Origin: Microbacterium hydrocarbonoxydans
GTDB taxonomy: Bacteria > Actinomycetota > Actinomycetes > Actinomycetales > Microbacteriaceae
NCBI RefSeq assembly: GCF_904831005.1
Contig: NZ_LR882982.1
Location: 1,488,001 to 1,552,000 of the forward strand
Reading direction: 5' to 3'
Length of the DNA stretch: 64,000 nt
Below, piece by piece: positions 51,734 to 61,201 of the stretch. The notes beneath the pieces are model-generated. The model was given only the letters and a program-made list of their open reading frames with translations, was not told where the DNA came from and did not search any database. The translations under genes were made by a program, and so were the position numbers. How positions within the stretch are numbered: the stretch's first letter is position 1; the number at the start of each line of letters is the position of its first letter.

Positions 51734-53704
51734 GTGCGTTTCGTATGGGCCGTGGTGGCCTTCGTGCTGGCCGCGGGACTGATCGGTGCAGGCATCGCCC
51801 AGCGAACCATTTTCCAAGGGCCGTCGACCCAGAAGGTCGCGGTCGACGTCGCTGAACCGGCGCCGTTCGTGCTGATGGACGGCGAGGTGCTGAGGGAGAA
51901 CCCCGGCGCACAGACCCTCCTGATCCGCGGCGAGGGCGACATCTTCGCGGCGTACGGCCGCACGGCCGACATGGAGGCGTGGCTCTCGGACACCGAGTAC
52001 AACCACGTGACAGCCGGCGCTGACGGCGAACTCGACGTCGAGTTCGTGGAGGCGTCAGCCGATGCGGCTGCGACCGAACCAGCACCGGGGGAGGCGCCCG
52101 TCGAGGGTGCGACAGGTGAGACCGCCGAAGAGGGCGAGACCTCCGCCGAGCCGGCGGGTCGCAACCCGTCAGGATCGGACCTGTGGCTCGACTCGTTCAC
52201 GGAGACGGACTCGCTGATCACCGATCTGCAGCTGCCCGAAGGTGTCAGCGTCCTCATCGCCTATGACGGCACGCAGGACGCGCCGGATGACATCGTCCTG
52301 TCGTGGCCGCTCGACAACTCGACCCCTCTCGCAGGACCCCTGATGGCCGCGGGAGCAGCTGTGCTCGTGGTCGGCCTCATCCTCTACATCCTCGGCATCC
52401 GCCATCAGCGTCGCGGTCGCGGTCCGCGCCGAAAGGGACCTGGACCGCTTCCGGTGACCGAGCCGATCGATCTGGCGCAGTTGCCGCCGTCTGAGCGCGC
52501 AGCGATTGAGGGGCCCGGTTCATCGGCCGCCTCTGATCCGGCGGAGGACGAACAGGCAGATCCGCAGACCGAGACCGACGACGAGAGTCGTTCAGGCAGC
52601 GCAGGGCGGTCGGCGGAGATGCGCGGAAACGCACCTTCTCGACGACGGCGCCTCTTCGCGGTCCCCGCGATCGCGCTCACGGCGCTCCTCGCCACCGGGT
52701 GCTCCGCCGATTCCTGGCCGCAGATCGGCGAGGGCACGCCCTCACCGACGCCCACCGAGACTGTGATCGCCCCCGACAACCAGAAGCCCCCGGCAGTCAC
52801 CGAGGCACAGGCGAAGAAGATCCTGCAGAGCACGGCCGCAACCATCAGCGAAGCGGATGCCGCGATGGATCTCGACCTCGTGGGAACCCGCCTTGACGGG
52901 CCGGCGCTGACGGCGCGCACGACCGAGTACGCCTTGCGGACCGCGCTTCCTGAGACGACGCCGCCCGCGGCGATCCCGACCGACGACGTCGAGGTCGTGC
53001 TGCCCGAGGCGACGGACCGCTGGCCGCGCACGGTGCTCATGCTGTCGAAGAGCGAAGGGGATGACACGGTTCCTCCTGTGATCCTGACTATGACGCAGCA
53101 GGATCCGTGGTCCAACTACCGGATCACGAACATGGCCGAGATGTCGGCCGATGCGGTGTTCCCCGACGTCGCCGCCACCTGGCTCGGTACGTCACTCGTA
53201 CCGGATGACTCGGCGTTCCTCAGCATCCCGCCTGGCGAACTCGCAGAGACGTACGCCGACGTGGTCGACGCCGGCGAGCAGAGCGCGGCATACGGTCTCT
53301 TCGACGATCTGGCGCTCAACCTCGCGAAGTCGATTCGCGACAGCCGCCAGGCCGTGGTCCAGAACCTCGCCGACAATGGCGCTGCCGAGACCTCGCAGAC
53401 CGCTTTCGACATCGCTCCCGCCGACTCGGCGCCTGTCTCGATGGCTACGCTCGGGAGCGGAGCGATCGTGGCGGTGTCGCTCATCGACAATGAGACGGTG
53501 ACCCCGACATCCGCTGATGCCGTGATCCGCTTCGGGGAGAATGCTCAGGTCAAGGCGCTGACCGGCGTCAGCGAGTCGGCCAAGGGCGTGACCACCCGTT
53601 ACGAGTTCCAGCTGTTCTTCTCCGTTCCCGCTCAAGGATCGACCGAACAGATCCGCCTCCTGGCCGTCCGCCAGGACCTTCTTTCTGCCGAGGTGCTCAA
53701 GTGA
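51734..53704 (+). CDS. large membrane protein with internal lipoprotein-like segment
   Basis: 656 residues, no recognised enzyme family. GTG 51734 with GAGGAG seven bases upstream. Helix 1 at about 5-24; extracellular Glu/Ala-rich stretch to about 200; helix 2 'LMAAGAAVLVVGLILYILGI'; basic/Glu cytosolic linker; then 'RRRRLFAVPAIALTALLATG' followed by Cys, a lipobox in mid-protein; C-terminal 340 residues with conserved 'TMTQQDPWSNYRITNMAEMS'. Likely an envelope protein; could be two fused genes. Coupled to the thioredoxin-TPR gene. Confidence 0.7.
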   Translation: MRFVWAVVAFVLAAGLIGAGIAQRTIFQGPSTQKVAVDVAEPAPFVLMDGEVLRENPGAQTLLIRGEGDIFAAYGRTADMEAWLSDTEYNHVTAGADGELDVEFVEASADAAATEPAPGEAPVEGATGETAEEGETSAEPAGRNPSGSDLWLDSFTETDSLITDLQLPEGVSVLIAYDGTQDAPDDIVLSWPLDNSTPLAGPLMAAGAAVLVVGLILYILGIRHQRRGRGPRRKGPGPLPVTEPIDLAQLPPSERAAIEGPGSSAASDPAEDEQADPQTETDDESRSGSAGRSAEMRGNAPSRRRRLFAVPAIALTALLATGCSADSWPQIGEGTPSPTPTETVIAPDNQKPPAVTEAQAKKILQSTAATISEADAAMDLDLVGTRLDGPALTARTTEYALRTALPETTPPAAIPTDDVEVVLPEATDRWPRTVLMLSKSEGDDTVPPVILTMTQQDPWSNYRITNMAEMSADAVFPDVAATWLGTSLVPDDSAFLSIPPGELAETYADVVDAGEQSAAYGLFDDLALNLAKSIRDSRQAVVQNLADNGAAETSQTAFDIAPADSAPVSMATLGSGAIVAVSLIDNETVTPTSADAVIRFGENAQVKALTGVSESAKGVTTRYEFQLFFSVPAQGSTEQIRLLAVRQDLLSAEVLK

Positions 53705-54627
53705 CCGATATCTCTCCTTCCGCCCTCCGAGGCGCCGTCGACCTCTCGACGCTCCGCAACCGGCCGGCAGCACCGCCTGCAGGACCTCAGACCGCGGCCG
53801 GTGCAGTCGATGTCGTGGTCGATGCCACTGATGAGTCGTTCGGGGAGATCCTCGAGATCTCACGAAATGTCCCGGTCGTCGTCGACCTGTGGGCGGAGTG
53901 GTGCGGTCCCTGCAAGCAGCTGAGCCCGATCATCGAGAAGGTGACGCGCGAGCTCAACGGCAAGGTGCTCCTTGCCAAGGTCGATGTCGATGCCAACCCG
54001 CAGTTGGCCCAGGGGTTCCGTGCACAGTCCATCCCGATGGTCGTGGCGCTCATCGCCGGTCAGCCGGTCCCGATGTTCACGGGTGCGGTGCCGGAGCAGC
54101 AGGTCAGGGAGGTCTTCGCACAGCTGCTTCAGCTCGCGGCGCAGAACGGTGTGACGGGCACGCTGAACGTCGGCGAGCCGCCCGCGGGCGAGCAGACGCC
54201 GGAAGAGCCGCCGATGCCTCCGCTGCACGCAGAAGCCTTCGCGGCCATCGAGAACGGCGACTACGCAACGGCGATCGTCGCGTATGAGAAGGCGCTCGCA
54301 GAGAACCCTCGCGACGAGGATGCGATCGCAGGTCTGGGGCAGGTTCGACTGCTCGACCGCGTCCAGAAGCTCGACCTGCAGGAGGCTCGGGCCGCGGCGG
54401 CCGCCGGCCCCCTCGACATCAAGGCGCAGTTCGACGTCGCCGACCTCGACCTCGCCGGAGGCCACGTCGACGACGCGTTCGGGAGACTGCTCGACCTGTT
54501 CGCCCAGCTGCCCTCTGACGAGCGGACGCCGGTGAGAGAACGCCTTCTCGAGCTCTTCGGTCTGATCGGCGTCTCGGATCCACGCGTCATCTCTGCGCGC
54601 AACCGGCTGTCTTCTCTGCTTTTCTGA
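53701..54627 (+). CDS. thioredoxin-TPR co-chaperone, CnoX/YbbN-like
   Basis: 308 residues. Thioredoxin domain at about 38-145 with active-site 'LWAEWCGPCKQLSPIIEKVT'; a Pro/Glu linker; then TPR-like helices 'HAEAFAAIENGDYATAIVAY' to the end. In proteobacteria CnoX protects substrates with GroEL after oxidative damage; many CnoX lack one Cys, but here both are kept, so it may be redox-active. GTG overlaps the previous stop by four bases. Confidence 0.88.
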   Translation: MTDISPSALRGAVDLSTLRNRPAAPPAGPQTAAGAVDVVVDATDESFGEILEISRNVPVVVDLWAEWCGPCKQLSPIIEKVTRELNGKVLLAKVDVDANPQLAQGFRAQSIPMVVALIAGQPVPMFTGAVPEQQVREVFAQLLQLAAQNGVTGTLNVGEPPAGEQTPEEPPMPPLHAEAFAAIENGDYATAIVAYEKALAENPRDEDAIAGLGQVRLLDRVQKLDLQEARAAAAAGPLDIKAQFDVADLDLAGGHVDDAFGRLLDLFAQLPSDERTPVRERLLELFGLIGVSDPRVISARNRLSSLLF

Positions 54628-54641
54628 ACGGACACGCAGAC

Positions 54642-54673
54642 ACGCAGCCCCGGCTGGATGGCCGGGGCTGCGT
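54642..54673. terminator. bidirectional terminator between thioredoxin gene and glgB
   Basis: Arms 54642-54654 and 54661-54673 are perfect 13-base complements around a six-base loop, between two convergent genes. Confidence 0.8.
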
Positions 54674-54692
54674 CGTCGATCGACTGAGGGCG

Positions 54693-56897
54693 TCAGCCGT
54701 GGCTGATCGTGGGAACGTGCGGGTCGTTCTCGTGGCGCAGCCAGATGGTCGACAGCGCCGGGATCGTGATCGTCGCGGTAGCCGGTCCATCGTCCTCCGA
54801 GTGCGCGACGACCATGCCCAGGTTGCCGGATCCGCGACCGCCGTACTCCGCAGCATCGGTGTTGAGGATCTCGTGCCACACTCCGGCGACCGGCAGCGCG
54901 AGGCGGTGACCGCTGCGCTCGACACCGGCGAAGTTGCTGATCACCACAAGACGGCCCCCATGCGCGTCGCGGCGCTCGAAGGCGATCACGTTGGGGTCCC
55001 AGCTGGGAGCCCCCAGGCGTGAGAACGAGGATCCGTCGTTGTCCCGCTCCCAGAGCGGAGCCTGGGCGCGGTAGGTGCGGTTGAGCTGTCCGACGAAGCC
55101 CTGCAGCTGCGCATGCGAAGGCTGGTCGAGAAGCCACCAGTCGAGCTCGCGGGATTCCGACCACTCAGCGAGCTGGCCGAACTCCTGTCCCATGAAGAGG
55201 AGCTTCTTGCCGGGGTGACCCCACATGTACCCCAGGTACGCGCGCACGTTGGCGAGCTTGTGCCAGTGATCGCCGGGCATCTTGGCGAGGAGGCTGCCCT
55301 TGCCGTGCACGACCTCGTCGTGACTGATCGGAAGCAGGTAGTTCTCGCCGAACGCGTAGACGAAGGAGAACGTCATCTCTCCCTCGTGGTGCGCACGGTA
55401 CATCGGGTCGCGTTCGATGTACTGGAGAGAGTCGTTCATCCAACCCATGTTCCACTTGAACCCGAACCCGAGTCCCGCGTGGTCGGTCGGTGCCGTCACG
55501 CCGGGGAAGCTGGTCGACTCCTCTGCGATCATCAGGACACCGGGGTGCAGGCGATACGCCGTCGCGTTGACCTCCTGCAGGAAGCGGATCGCCTCGAGGT
55601 TCTCCCGGCCGCCATGGATGTTCGGCTCCCACTCGCCCTCCTTGCGGGAGTAGTCGAGGTAGAGCATCGATGCGACGGCATCCACCCGCAGGCCGTCGAC
55701 ATGGAACTCGCTCAGCCAGAAGAGGGCGTTGGCGACCAGGAAGCCGCGCACCTCGGAGCGGCCGTAGTCGAAGATGAGCGTTCCCCAGTCCTGATGTTCA
55801 CCGCGCCGAGGGTCGGGGTGCTCGTACAGCGGCTGTCCGTCGAACTTCGCGAGGGCGAACGCGTCCTTGGGGAAGTGTCCGGGGACCCAGTCCATGATCA
55901 CGCCGATGCCGGCCTGGTGCAGCTGATCGATGAGGTAGCGCAGGTCATCCGGGCTGCCGAAACGACTGGTCGCCGCGTAGTACCCGCTGACCTGGTAGCC
56001 CCAGGAGCCGCCGAAAGGATGCTCCGCGAGCGGCATGAACTCGACGTGTGTGAAACCGGACTCGGTGACGTGTGCGATCAGCGGTTCCGCGGCATCACGG
56101 TAGCTCAGTCCTCCGCGCCACGAGCCGAGATGCACCTCGTAGACCGACAGCGGCTGAGCGACCGCGTGGGTCGCCGCCCGGCGGGTCATCCACGCGCCGT
56201 CCGACCAGGCGTAGTCCGACTGCGTGACCACCGACGCCGTCTCGGGCGGGAGCTGCGCGGCCTGGGCCATGGGGTCGGCCTTGTAGATCCACGAGCCTCC
56301 GCGGGTGCGGATCTGGTACTTGTAGGTCGTTCCGACGGCGAGATCCGGGATGAACAGCTCCCAGATGCCGCTCACGCCCATCGAGCGCATCGCGTGCGCT
56401 TCGCCGTTCCACCCGTTGTGGTCGCCGACGACGCGCACCGCGGTGGCGTTCGGCGCCCACACGGCGAACGCGACGCCCTCTTCGCCGTCCGCCACCCTCG
56501 CATGCGCACCCAGCACCTGCCAGAGCCGCTCATGCCGCCCTTCGGCGATCAGATGGAGATCGATGTCGCCGAGAGTAGGGAGGTGTCGGTACGGGTCGCC
56601 GGTGATCGTCTCGTCGTCGTCGCCGTATGCGGTGGCGATCCGATACGCCACCGGAGCGCCGTCGTGCTGGGCCTCCCAGATGCCGTGTGCGACGTGATCG
56701 AGCCGCAGTCGGCTTCCGTCCTCGAAGACGGCGGCGACCGAGGATGCGAGAGGGCGCCGCGCGCGGATGACGGTGACGGTGCGATCACTCGCATCCCTGA
56801 AGGGGTGGGAGCCGAGCACGGCGTGCGGATCGTGATGGGCACCGGCAGCGACAGCCGCCCAGTCTGGCGATGTAGCGGCATCTTCGACGTAGCTCAT
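54693..56897 (-). CDS. glgB: 1,4-alpha-glucan branching enzyme
   Basis: 734 residues, GH13. N-terminal CBM48 ('FAVWAPNATAVRVVGDHNGW'), barrel with nucleophile Asp in 'DGLRVDAVASMLYLDYSR', acid Glu in 'LMIAEESTSFPGVT', 'PISHDEVVHGKGSL'. ATG 56897 with AGGAG upstream; family N-terminal segment precedes CBM48. Overlaps glgE by four bases. Introduces alpha-1,6 branches. Confidence 0.95.
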   Translation of the reverse strand: MSYVEDAATSPDWAAVAAGAHHDPHAVLGSHPFRDASDRTVTVIRARRPLASSVAAVFEDGSRLRLDHVAHGIWEAQHDGAPVAYRIATAYGDDDETITGDPYRHLPTLGDIDLHLIAEGRHERLWQVLGAHARVADGEEGVAFAVWAPNATAVRVVGDHNGWNGEAHAMRSMGVSGIWELFIPDLAVGTTYKYQIRTRGGSWIYKADPMAQAAQLPPETASVVTQSDYAWSDGAWMTRRAATHAVAQPLSVYEVHLGSWRGGLSYRDAAEPLIAHVTESGFTHVEFMPLAEHPFGGSWGYQVSGYYAATSRFGSPDDLRYLIDQLHQAGIGVIMDWVPGHFPKDAFALAKFDGQPLYEHPDPRRGEHQDWGTLIFDYGRSEVRGFLVANALFWLSEFHVDGLRVDAVASMLYLDYSRKEGEWEPNIHGGRENLEAIRFLQEVNATAYRLHPGVLMIAEESTSFPGVTAPTDHAGLGFGFKWNMGWMNDSLQYIERDPMYRAHHEGEMTFSFVYAFGENYLLPISHDEVVHGKGSLLAKMPGDHWHKLANVRAYLGYMWGHPGKKLLFMGQEFGQLAEWSESRELDWWLLDQPSHAQLQGFVGQLNRTYRAQAPLWERDNDGSSFSRLGAPSWDPNVIAFERRDAHGGRLVVISNFAGVERSGHRLALPVAGVWHEILNTDAAEYGGRGSGNLGMVVAHSEDDGPATATITIPALSTIWLRHENDPHVPTISHG

Positions 56898-58957
56898 GCT
56901 CGTCTCCTCACCTTCAGGATGTGCACCGGCTCGGCGAAGGCGTCGAGGCGCACGTAGTTGTGATCGGCCCACGTCCACACCGCACCGGTCAGCAGGTCCT
57001 CCACCTCGAACGGCTCGCCGGGCGGCACTCCCCAGATCGTGGTGTCGAGGTGGACTGTGGTCTCGCGGACGGAGTGCGGATCGACGTTGGCGACCACGAG
57101 GACCGTATCCGCGTGACCGGTGCCGGTGAACTCCGCATCCAGGTGCTTGCTGTAGACGAGCACGGAATCGTCGTCGCTCCAATGCACGGAGAGATTGCGG
57201 AGCTGTCGAAGAGCCGGGTGCTCGCGGCGGATCTCGTTCAATCGTCGCAGGAGAGGAGCCAGCGAGTCGCCCGAAGCCTCCGCTCCCTCCCAGTCCCGGA
57301 ACTTGAACTCGTACTTCTCGTTGTCGATGTTCTCTTCGGAACCGGGGCGTGCGACATTCTCGAAGAGCTCGTAGCCGGCGTACACGCCGTACACCGGTGC
57401 TGCCGTGGCAGCGATGCACGCGCGGATCCGGTAGGCGGCACGCCCGCCGAACTGCAGATACTCCGTGAGGATGTCATGCGTGTTCACGAAGAGGTTCGGC
57501 CGCATGTAGTCGCTGGTCTCGTGCGCGACGGTCGTGAGGAACTCCTCGAGTTCCGCCTTGGTGTTGCGCCAGGTGAAGTAGCTGTAGCTCTGCTGGAACC
57601 CCACGGCTGCGAGCGCTCGCATGACGGCTGGGCGGGTGAACGCCTCGGCGAGGAAGATCACATCGGGGTCCTGGGCGTTCACCGTCGCGATGAGCCACTC
57701 CCAGAACTGCAGCGGCTTCGTGTGCGGATTGTCGACCCGGAAGATCTTGACGCCTTCGCGCACCCAGTGCTGCACGATGCGCAGCATCTCCTGATAGATG
57801 CCGGCCGGATCGTTGTCGAAGTTCAGGGGATAGATGTCCTGGTACTTCTTGGGAGGGTTCTCGGCGTATGCGATGGTGCCGTCGGGGAGTGTCGTGAACC
57901 ACTCGGGATGCTCGTCGACCCAGGGGTGGTCAGGCGACGCCTGCAGCGCGAGGTCGAGAGCGACTTCCAATCCCTCGTTCTTGGCCGCTCGGACGAAGGC
58001 GCGGAAGTCCGCGGGCTTCCCGAGCTCGGGGTGGATCGCATCATGCCCGCCTTCGGCGGATCCGATCGCATACGGTGACCCGGGGTCACCGGGCTCGGTC
58101 GTCAGAGTGTTGTTCCGACCCTTGCGGTTGGTGGTGCCGATCGGATGGATCGGTACGAGATAGATGACGTCGAAGCCCATGGCTGCGACGGCGGGCAGGC
58201 GCTTGGCCGCGGTCCTGAAGGTGCCGCTCTTGATCGAGCCGTCCTTGAGTCGCTTCGCGCCTTCGGACCGGGGGAAGAATTCATACCACGCGCCCACTCC
58301 TGCCGCGGTCCGCTCGACCAGCAGAGTGTGCGCGTCCGACGCGGAACGCTGTGTCATGAGCGGGCGGTCCCAGAAGAGACCGGCCAGCTCGGCGTCGGTC
58401 GAGACGGCGGTCGTGGTCGCCGCATCGCCGTCGGCCAGAGCCGCGGCGAGCTCGCCGAAGCGTCGGCGCTGAGCCGCAGGACGGTTCTTCTCGGCAGCTG
58501 CCCGCGTGAGGAGCCCTGCTCCGAGAGCGGCCATGACCGGCACGTCGACGCCAGCCGCGACTTTCACCTCGGCGGCGTGCGCCCAGGTCGCGAAGTCGTC
58601 GGAGAACGCCTCGAAGCGAAACGCCCATCGCCCCTGCAGATCGACAGCGATCTCGGTGCTCCAGCGATCGGTCCCGTCGAGGAGAGGAGTCAGACGGTGC
58701 AGAGATTCCTCGCCGTTCGGGGCGGTCAACCGCAGCTGCACCCCGATCAGGTCGTGCCCCTCGCGGAAGGCGACCACGCTGAACGGCACCACCTCGCCGA
58801 CGAATGCCTTGGGTGCGAAACCGCCGGGAACGGACGGTGTTCCGCCGACCAACGGGATGCGGGTCGCGACGAGTCCGTCGCCGTCTGAGACGGCTCCCAA
58901 CGGGCGCGACGGGATCTGTGCGGGGCTCCGGAGAGCCTTCGGACTGGTGCTGCTCAT
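56894..58957 (-). CDS. glgE: alpha-1,4-glucan:maltose-1-phosphate maltosyltransferase
   Basis: 687 residues, GH13_3. Uses maltose-1-phosphate to extend alpha-glucan. Nucleophile Asp in 'GVKIFRVDNPHTKPLQFWEW', acid/base Glu in 'DVIFLAEAFTRPAVMRAL', and the diagnostic 'VGFQQSYSYFTWRNTKAELE'. ATG 58957 begins at 'MSSTSPKALRSPAQ'. Operon glgX-glgE-glgB; the maltose-1-phosphate makers TreS/Pep2 or GlgM are not in the window. Confidence 0.95.
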   Translation of the reverse strand: MSSTSPKALRSPAQIPSRPLGAVSDGDGLVATRIPLVGGTPSVPGGFAPKAFVGEVVPFSVVAFREGHDLIGVQLRLTAPNGEESLHRLTPLLDGTDRWSTEIAVDLQGRWAFRFEAFSDDFATWAHAAEVKVAAGVDVPVMAALGAGLLTRAAAEKNRPAAQRRRFGELAAALADGDAATTTAVSTDAELAGLFWDRPLMTQRSASDAHTLLVERTAAGVGAWYEFFPRSEGAKRLKDGSIKSGTFRTAAKRLPAVAAMGFDVIYLVPIHPIGTTNRKGRNNTLTTEPGDPGSPYAIGSAEGGHDAIHPELGKPADFRAFVRAAKNEGLEVALDLALQASPDHPWVDEHPEWFTTLPDGTIAYAENPPKKYQDIYPLNFDNDPAGIYQEMLRIVQHWVREGVKIFRVDNPHTKPLQFWEWLIATVNAQDPDVIFLAEAFTRPAVMRALAAVGFQQSYSYFTWRNTKAELEEFLTTVAHETSDYMRPNLFVNTHDILTEYLQFGGRAAYRIRACIAATAAPVYGVYAGYELFENVARPGSEENIDNEKYEFKFRDWEGAEASGDSLAPLLRRLNEIRREHPALRQLRNLSVHWSDDDSVLVYSKHLDAEFTGTGHADTVLVVANVDPHSVRETTVHLDTTIWGVPPGEPFEVEDLLTGAVWTWADHNYVRLDAFAEPVHILKVRRRA

Positions 58958-59033
58958 GCGTGCGGCCACTCCCCGAATGTACCGCTCCCGACGTGGAGCG
59001 GGTAGCTCGCAGAGGGCACCGGCGCGCCGCCGT

Positions 59034-61106
59034 TCATTCCACGCGGAAGAGTCGCATGGAGGTGCCGGGGATGGGCAGGATGTCGCCGGGGGCGAACACC
59101 TCGCCGTGGTCATCCGGGCGGTCGTCGGCGCTGGACCACAGCGACACGAAACGCGTCGCGTCGTCGAGATCCTCGGGAAGTCGCACGTCGATCGGCGACT
59201 CCGTGCCGTGCACGATGAGGAGGATGCGGTTCGCCGACTCACGGTCGGGCGTGGATGCCGCGACGTACTGCAGCGTGCGGTTCCCCGGATCCGTCCATTG
59301 CTGGCTCTCCATCGTCTCGCCGTTCTGATCGAACCAGTCCATGACCGAGGCGTTGGGGATGTGCTCGCCGAGCCGGGCGTACCGGCTCGGGCGCAGGGCG
59401 GGGTTCTCCGATCGGAGCTGGATCAGTCGAGCGACGTGTGCGCGCAGGTCCTCCTGCCAGGGATCGGCATCCCAGCCGAGCCATGTCATCGACGAGTCCT
59501 GGGCGTAGGCGTTGTTGTTCCCGCGTTGCGTCCGTCCCACCTCGTCACCTGCCGTGAGCATCGGGATGCCTGCAGACAGCAGCAGCGTGCCGAGCAGGTT
59601 GCGCATCGCCTTGCGTCGGGCGCCGAGGATGGCCGGGTCGTCAGTCGGGCCTTCGATGCCGTGATTGAACGCCCGGTTCATGTCGGCGCCGTCGCGGTTC
59701 TGCTCGCCGTTCGCCTCATTGTGCTTGACGTCGTACGACACGAGGTCGTGCAGCGTGAACCCGTCGTGCGCCGTGACGAAGTTGATACTCGCGAGCGGAC
59801 CCCGCTCGTCGGCGAAGGTGTTCGAGGAGCCGGCGAGACGGGTGGCGAAGCCGCCGACGCCCACAGGTGCGGACGCACGACGCGCGTAGTCGATGTCGCT
59901 GAGCCAGAAGTTCCTCACGCGGTCGCGGTAGCGGTCGTTCCACTCCATCCAGCCGTTCGGGAAGTTGCCCGTCTGCCAGCCGCCCATGCCGACGTCCCAC
60001 GGCTCGGCGATGAGCTTGGTGTCACGGAGGACGGGGTCGTTCGCGATGGCGGTGAGCAGTGGGTGCTCGGGGGTGTATGTGTGAGATCCGTCGCGTGCGA
60101 TCGCCGCGGCGAGGTCGAAGCGGAATCCGTCGATCTGCATCTCCTGCGCCCAGTAGCGCAGCGAATCCAGGACGAGGCGAGCACCGGCATCCGTCGAGGT
60201 GTCCAGCGTGTTGCCGCAGCCGGTCGTGTCGATGTACGCGCCTGACGCGTCCTGTCGGTAGTAGCTGGCGTTGTCTATGCCGCGCAGACTCGAACGAGGA
60301 CCGCCGAGGCCCTCCTCCGAGGTGTGGTTGTACACGACGTCGAGGATGACCTCGAGTCCGGCCTCGTGGAGCAGCCGCACCATGCCCTTGAACTCGGCGA
60401 GCACGGCCTCGGGGCCGCCCTTGCGCGCTTCTTCGGTCGCATACGCGTTGTGCGGTGTGAAGAAGTTGAGTGTGTTGTATCCCCAGTAGTTCGTGAGACC
60501 GCGCTCGAGCAGTCGCGGCTCCGGAACGAACGCCTGGACGGGGAGCAGCTCGATCGATGTGATTCCGAGCGACCGGAAATACTCGATCATGGCCGGGTGG
60601 GCGAGCCCGGCGTACGTTCCGTGCAGAGCCGGCGGCACCGCGGGCTGACGCTTCGTCAGACCCTTGAGGTGGCCCTCGTAGATCACGGTCCGGTCGAGCG
60701 GGATCCGCGGCTTGACGGACTCGCCCCAGTCGAAGCCGTCGACGATCACGACCGACCTCCACTCCTCGTACCCGTCGCCCTGGGCGAGGCCGCGGGCATA
60801 GGGGTCGAGGAGGAGGGTCTCGGGATTGAACGTGTTTCCCGGCCCGTGCGGGCCTCCGACACGGATCGCGTACCGGGTGCCGGGCTGCAGCAGCTCGGTG
60901 GTCACTTCCCAGACACCGCCGGGAAGGCGAGCGAGATCGACCTGATCGATGACCCAGTCGAGGTCGGTCGCATCGAAGACGACGAGTTCGATGGATGACG
61001 CGTTCTGCGACCAGACGCGGAGGGTTCCGACGCCGTCGTGAAGGCGCACCCCGAGGTTGTCGAGTGCAGTACCGCCGGGCACGGTGATGTCTCGGATCGC
61101 GGGCAT
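59034..61106 (-). CDS. glgX: glycogen debranching enzyme
   Basis: 690 residues, GH13_11 isoamylase type. CBM48-like start 'MPAIRDITVPGGTALDNLGV', 'TNYWGYNTLNFFTPHNAYA', Asp in 'GFRFDLAAAIARDGSH', Glu in 'KLIAEPWDVGMGGWQTGNFP', 'VTAHDGFTLHDLVSYD'. First gene of the alpha-glucan operon with a leaderless -10 box. Confidence 0.94.
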   Translation of the reverse strand: MPAIRDITVPGGTALDNLGVRLHDGVGTLRVWSQNASSIELVVFDATDLDWVIDQVDLARLPGGVWEVTTELLQPGTRYAIRVGGPHGPGNTFNPETLLLDPYARGLAQGDGYEEWRSVVIVDGFDWGESVKPRIPLDRTVIYEGHLKGLTKRQPAVPPALHGTYAGLAHPAMIEYFRSLGITSIELLPVQAFVPEPRLLERGLTNYWGYNTLNFFTPHNAYATEEARKGGPEAVLAEFKGMVRLLHEAGLEVILDVVYNHTSEEGLGGPRSSLRGIDNASYYRQDASGAYIDTTGCGNTLDTSTDAGARLVLDSLRYWAQEMQIDGFRFDLAAAIARDGSHTYTPEHPLLTAIANDPVLRDTKLIAEPWDVGMGGWQTGNFPNGWMEWNDRYRDRVRNFWLSDIDYARRASAPVGVGGFATRLAGSSNTFADERGPLASINFVTAHDGFTLHDLVSYDVKHNEANGEQNRDGADMNRAFNHGIEGPTDDPAILGARRKAMRNLLGTLLLSAGIPMLTAGDEVGRTQRGNNNAYAQDSSMTWLGWDADPWQEDLRAHVARLIQLRSENPALRPSRYARLGEHIPNASVMDWFDQNGETMESQQWTDPGNRTLQYVAASTPDRESANRILLIVHGTESPIDVRLPEDLDDATRFVSLWSSADDRPDDHGEVFAPGDILPIPGTSMRLFRVE

Positions 61107-61112
61107 GAGTAC

Positions 61113-61118
61113 ACCATA
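61113..61118 (-). promoter_or_regulatory. leaderless -10 box of the glgX-glgE-glgB operon
   Basis: TATGGT on the minus strand six bases before the glgX ATG at 61106. Confidence 0.5.
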
Positions 61119-61201
61119 GAGGTCTGCGCCCGGGTCTCAGGACAGCGTGCACTCAGTTCCATGTGCACGCCGCGAGCGGGAAAATAGGGGAGAGTGGAGG
61201 G

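Noticed and set aside
60022..61152. Long alternative frame overlapping glgX on the same strand
   Set aside because: Arg/Pro-rich shadow of glgX with no domain; glgX is complete.
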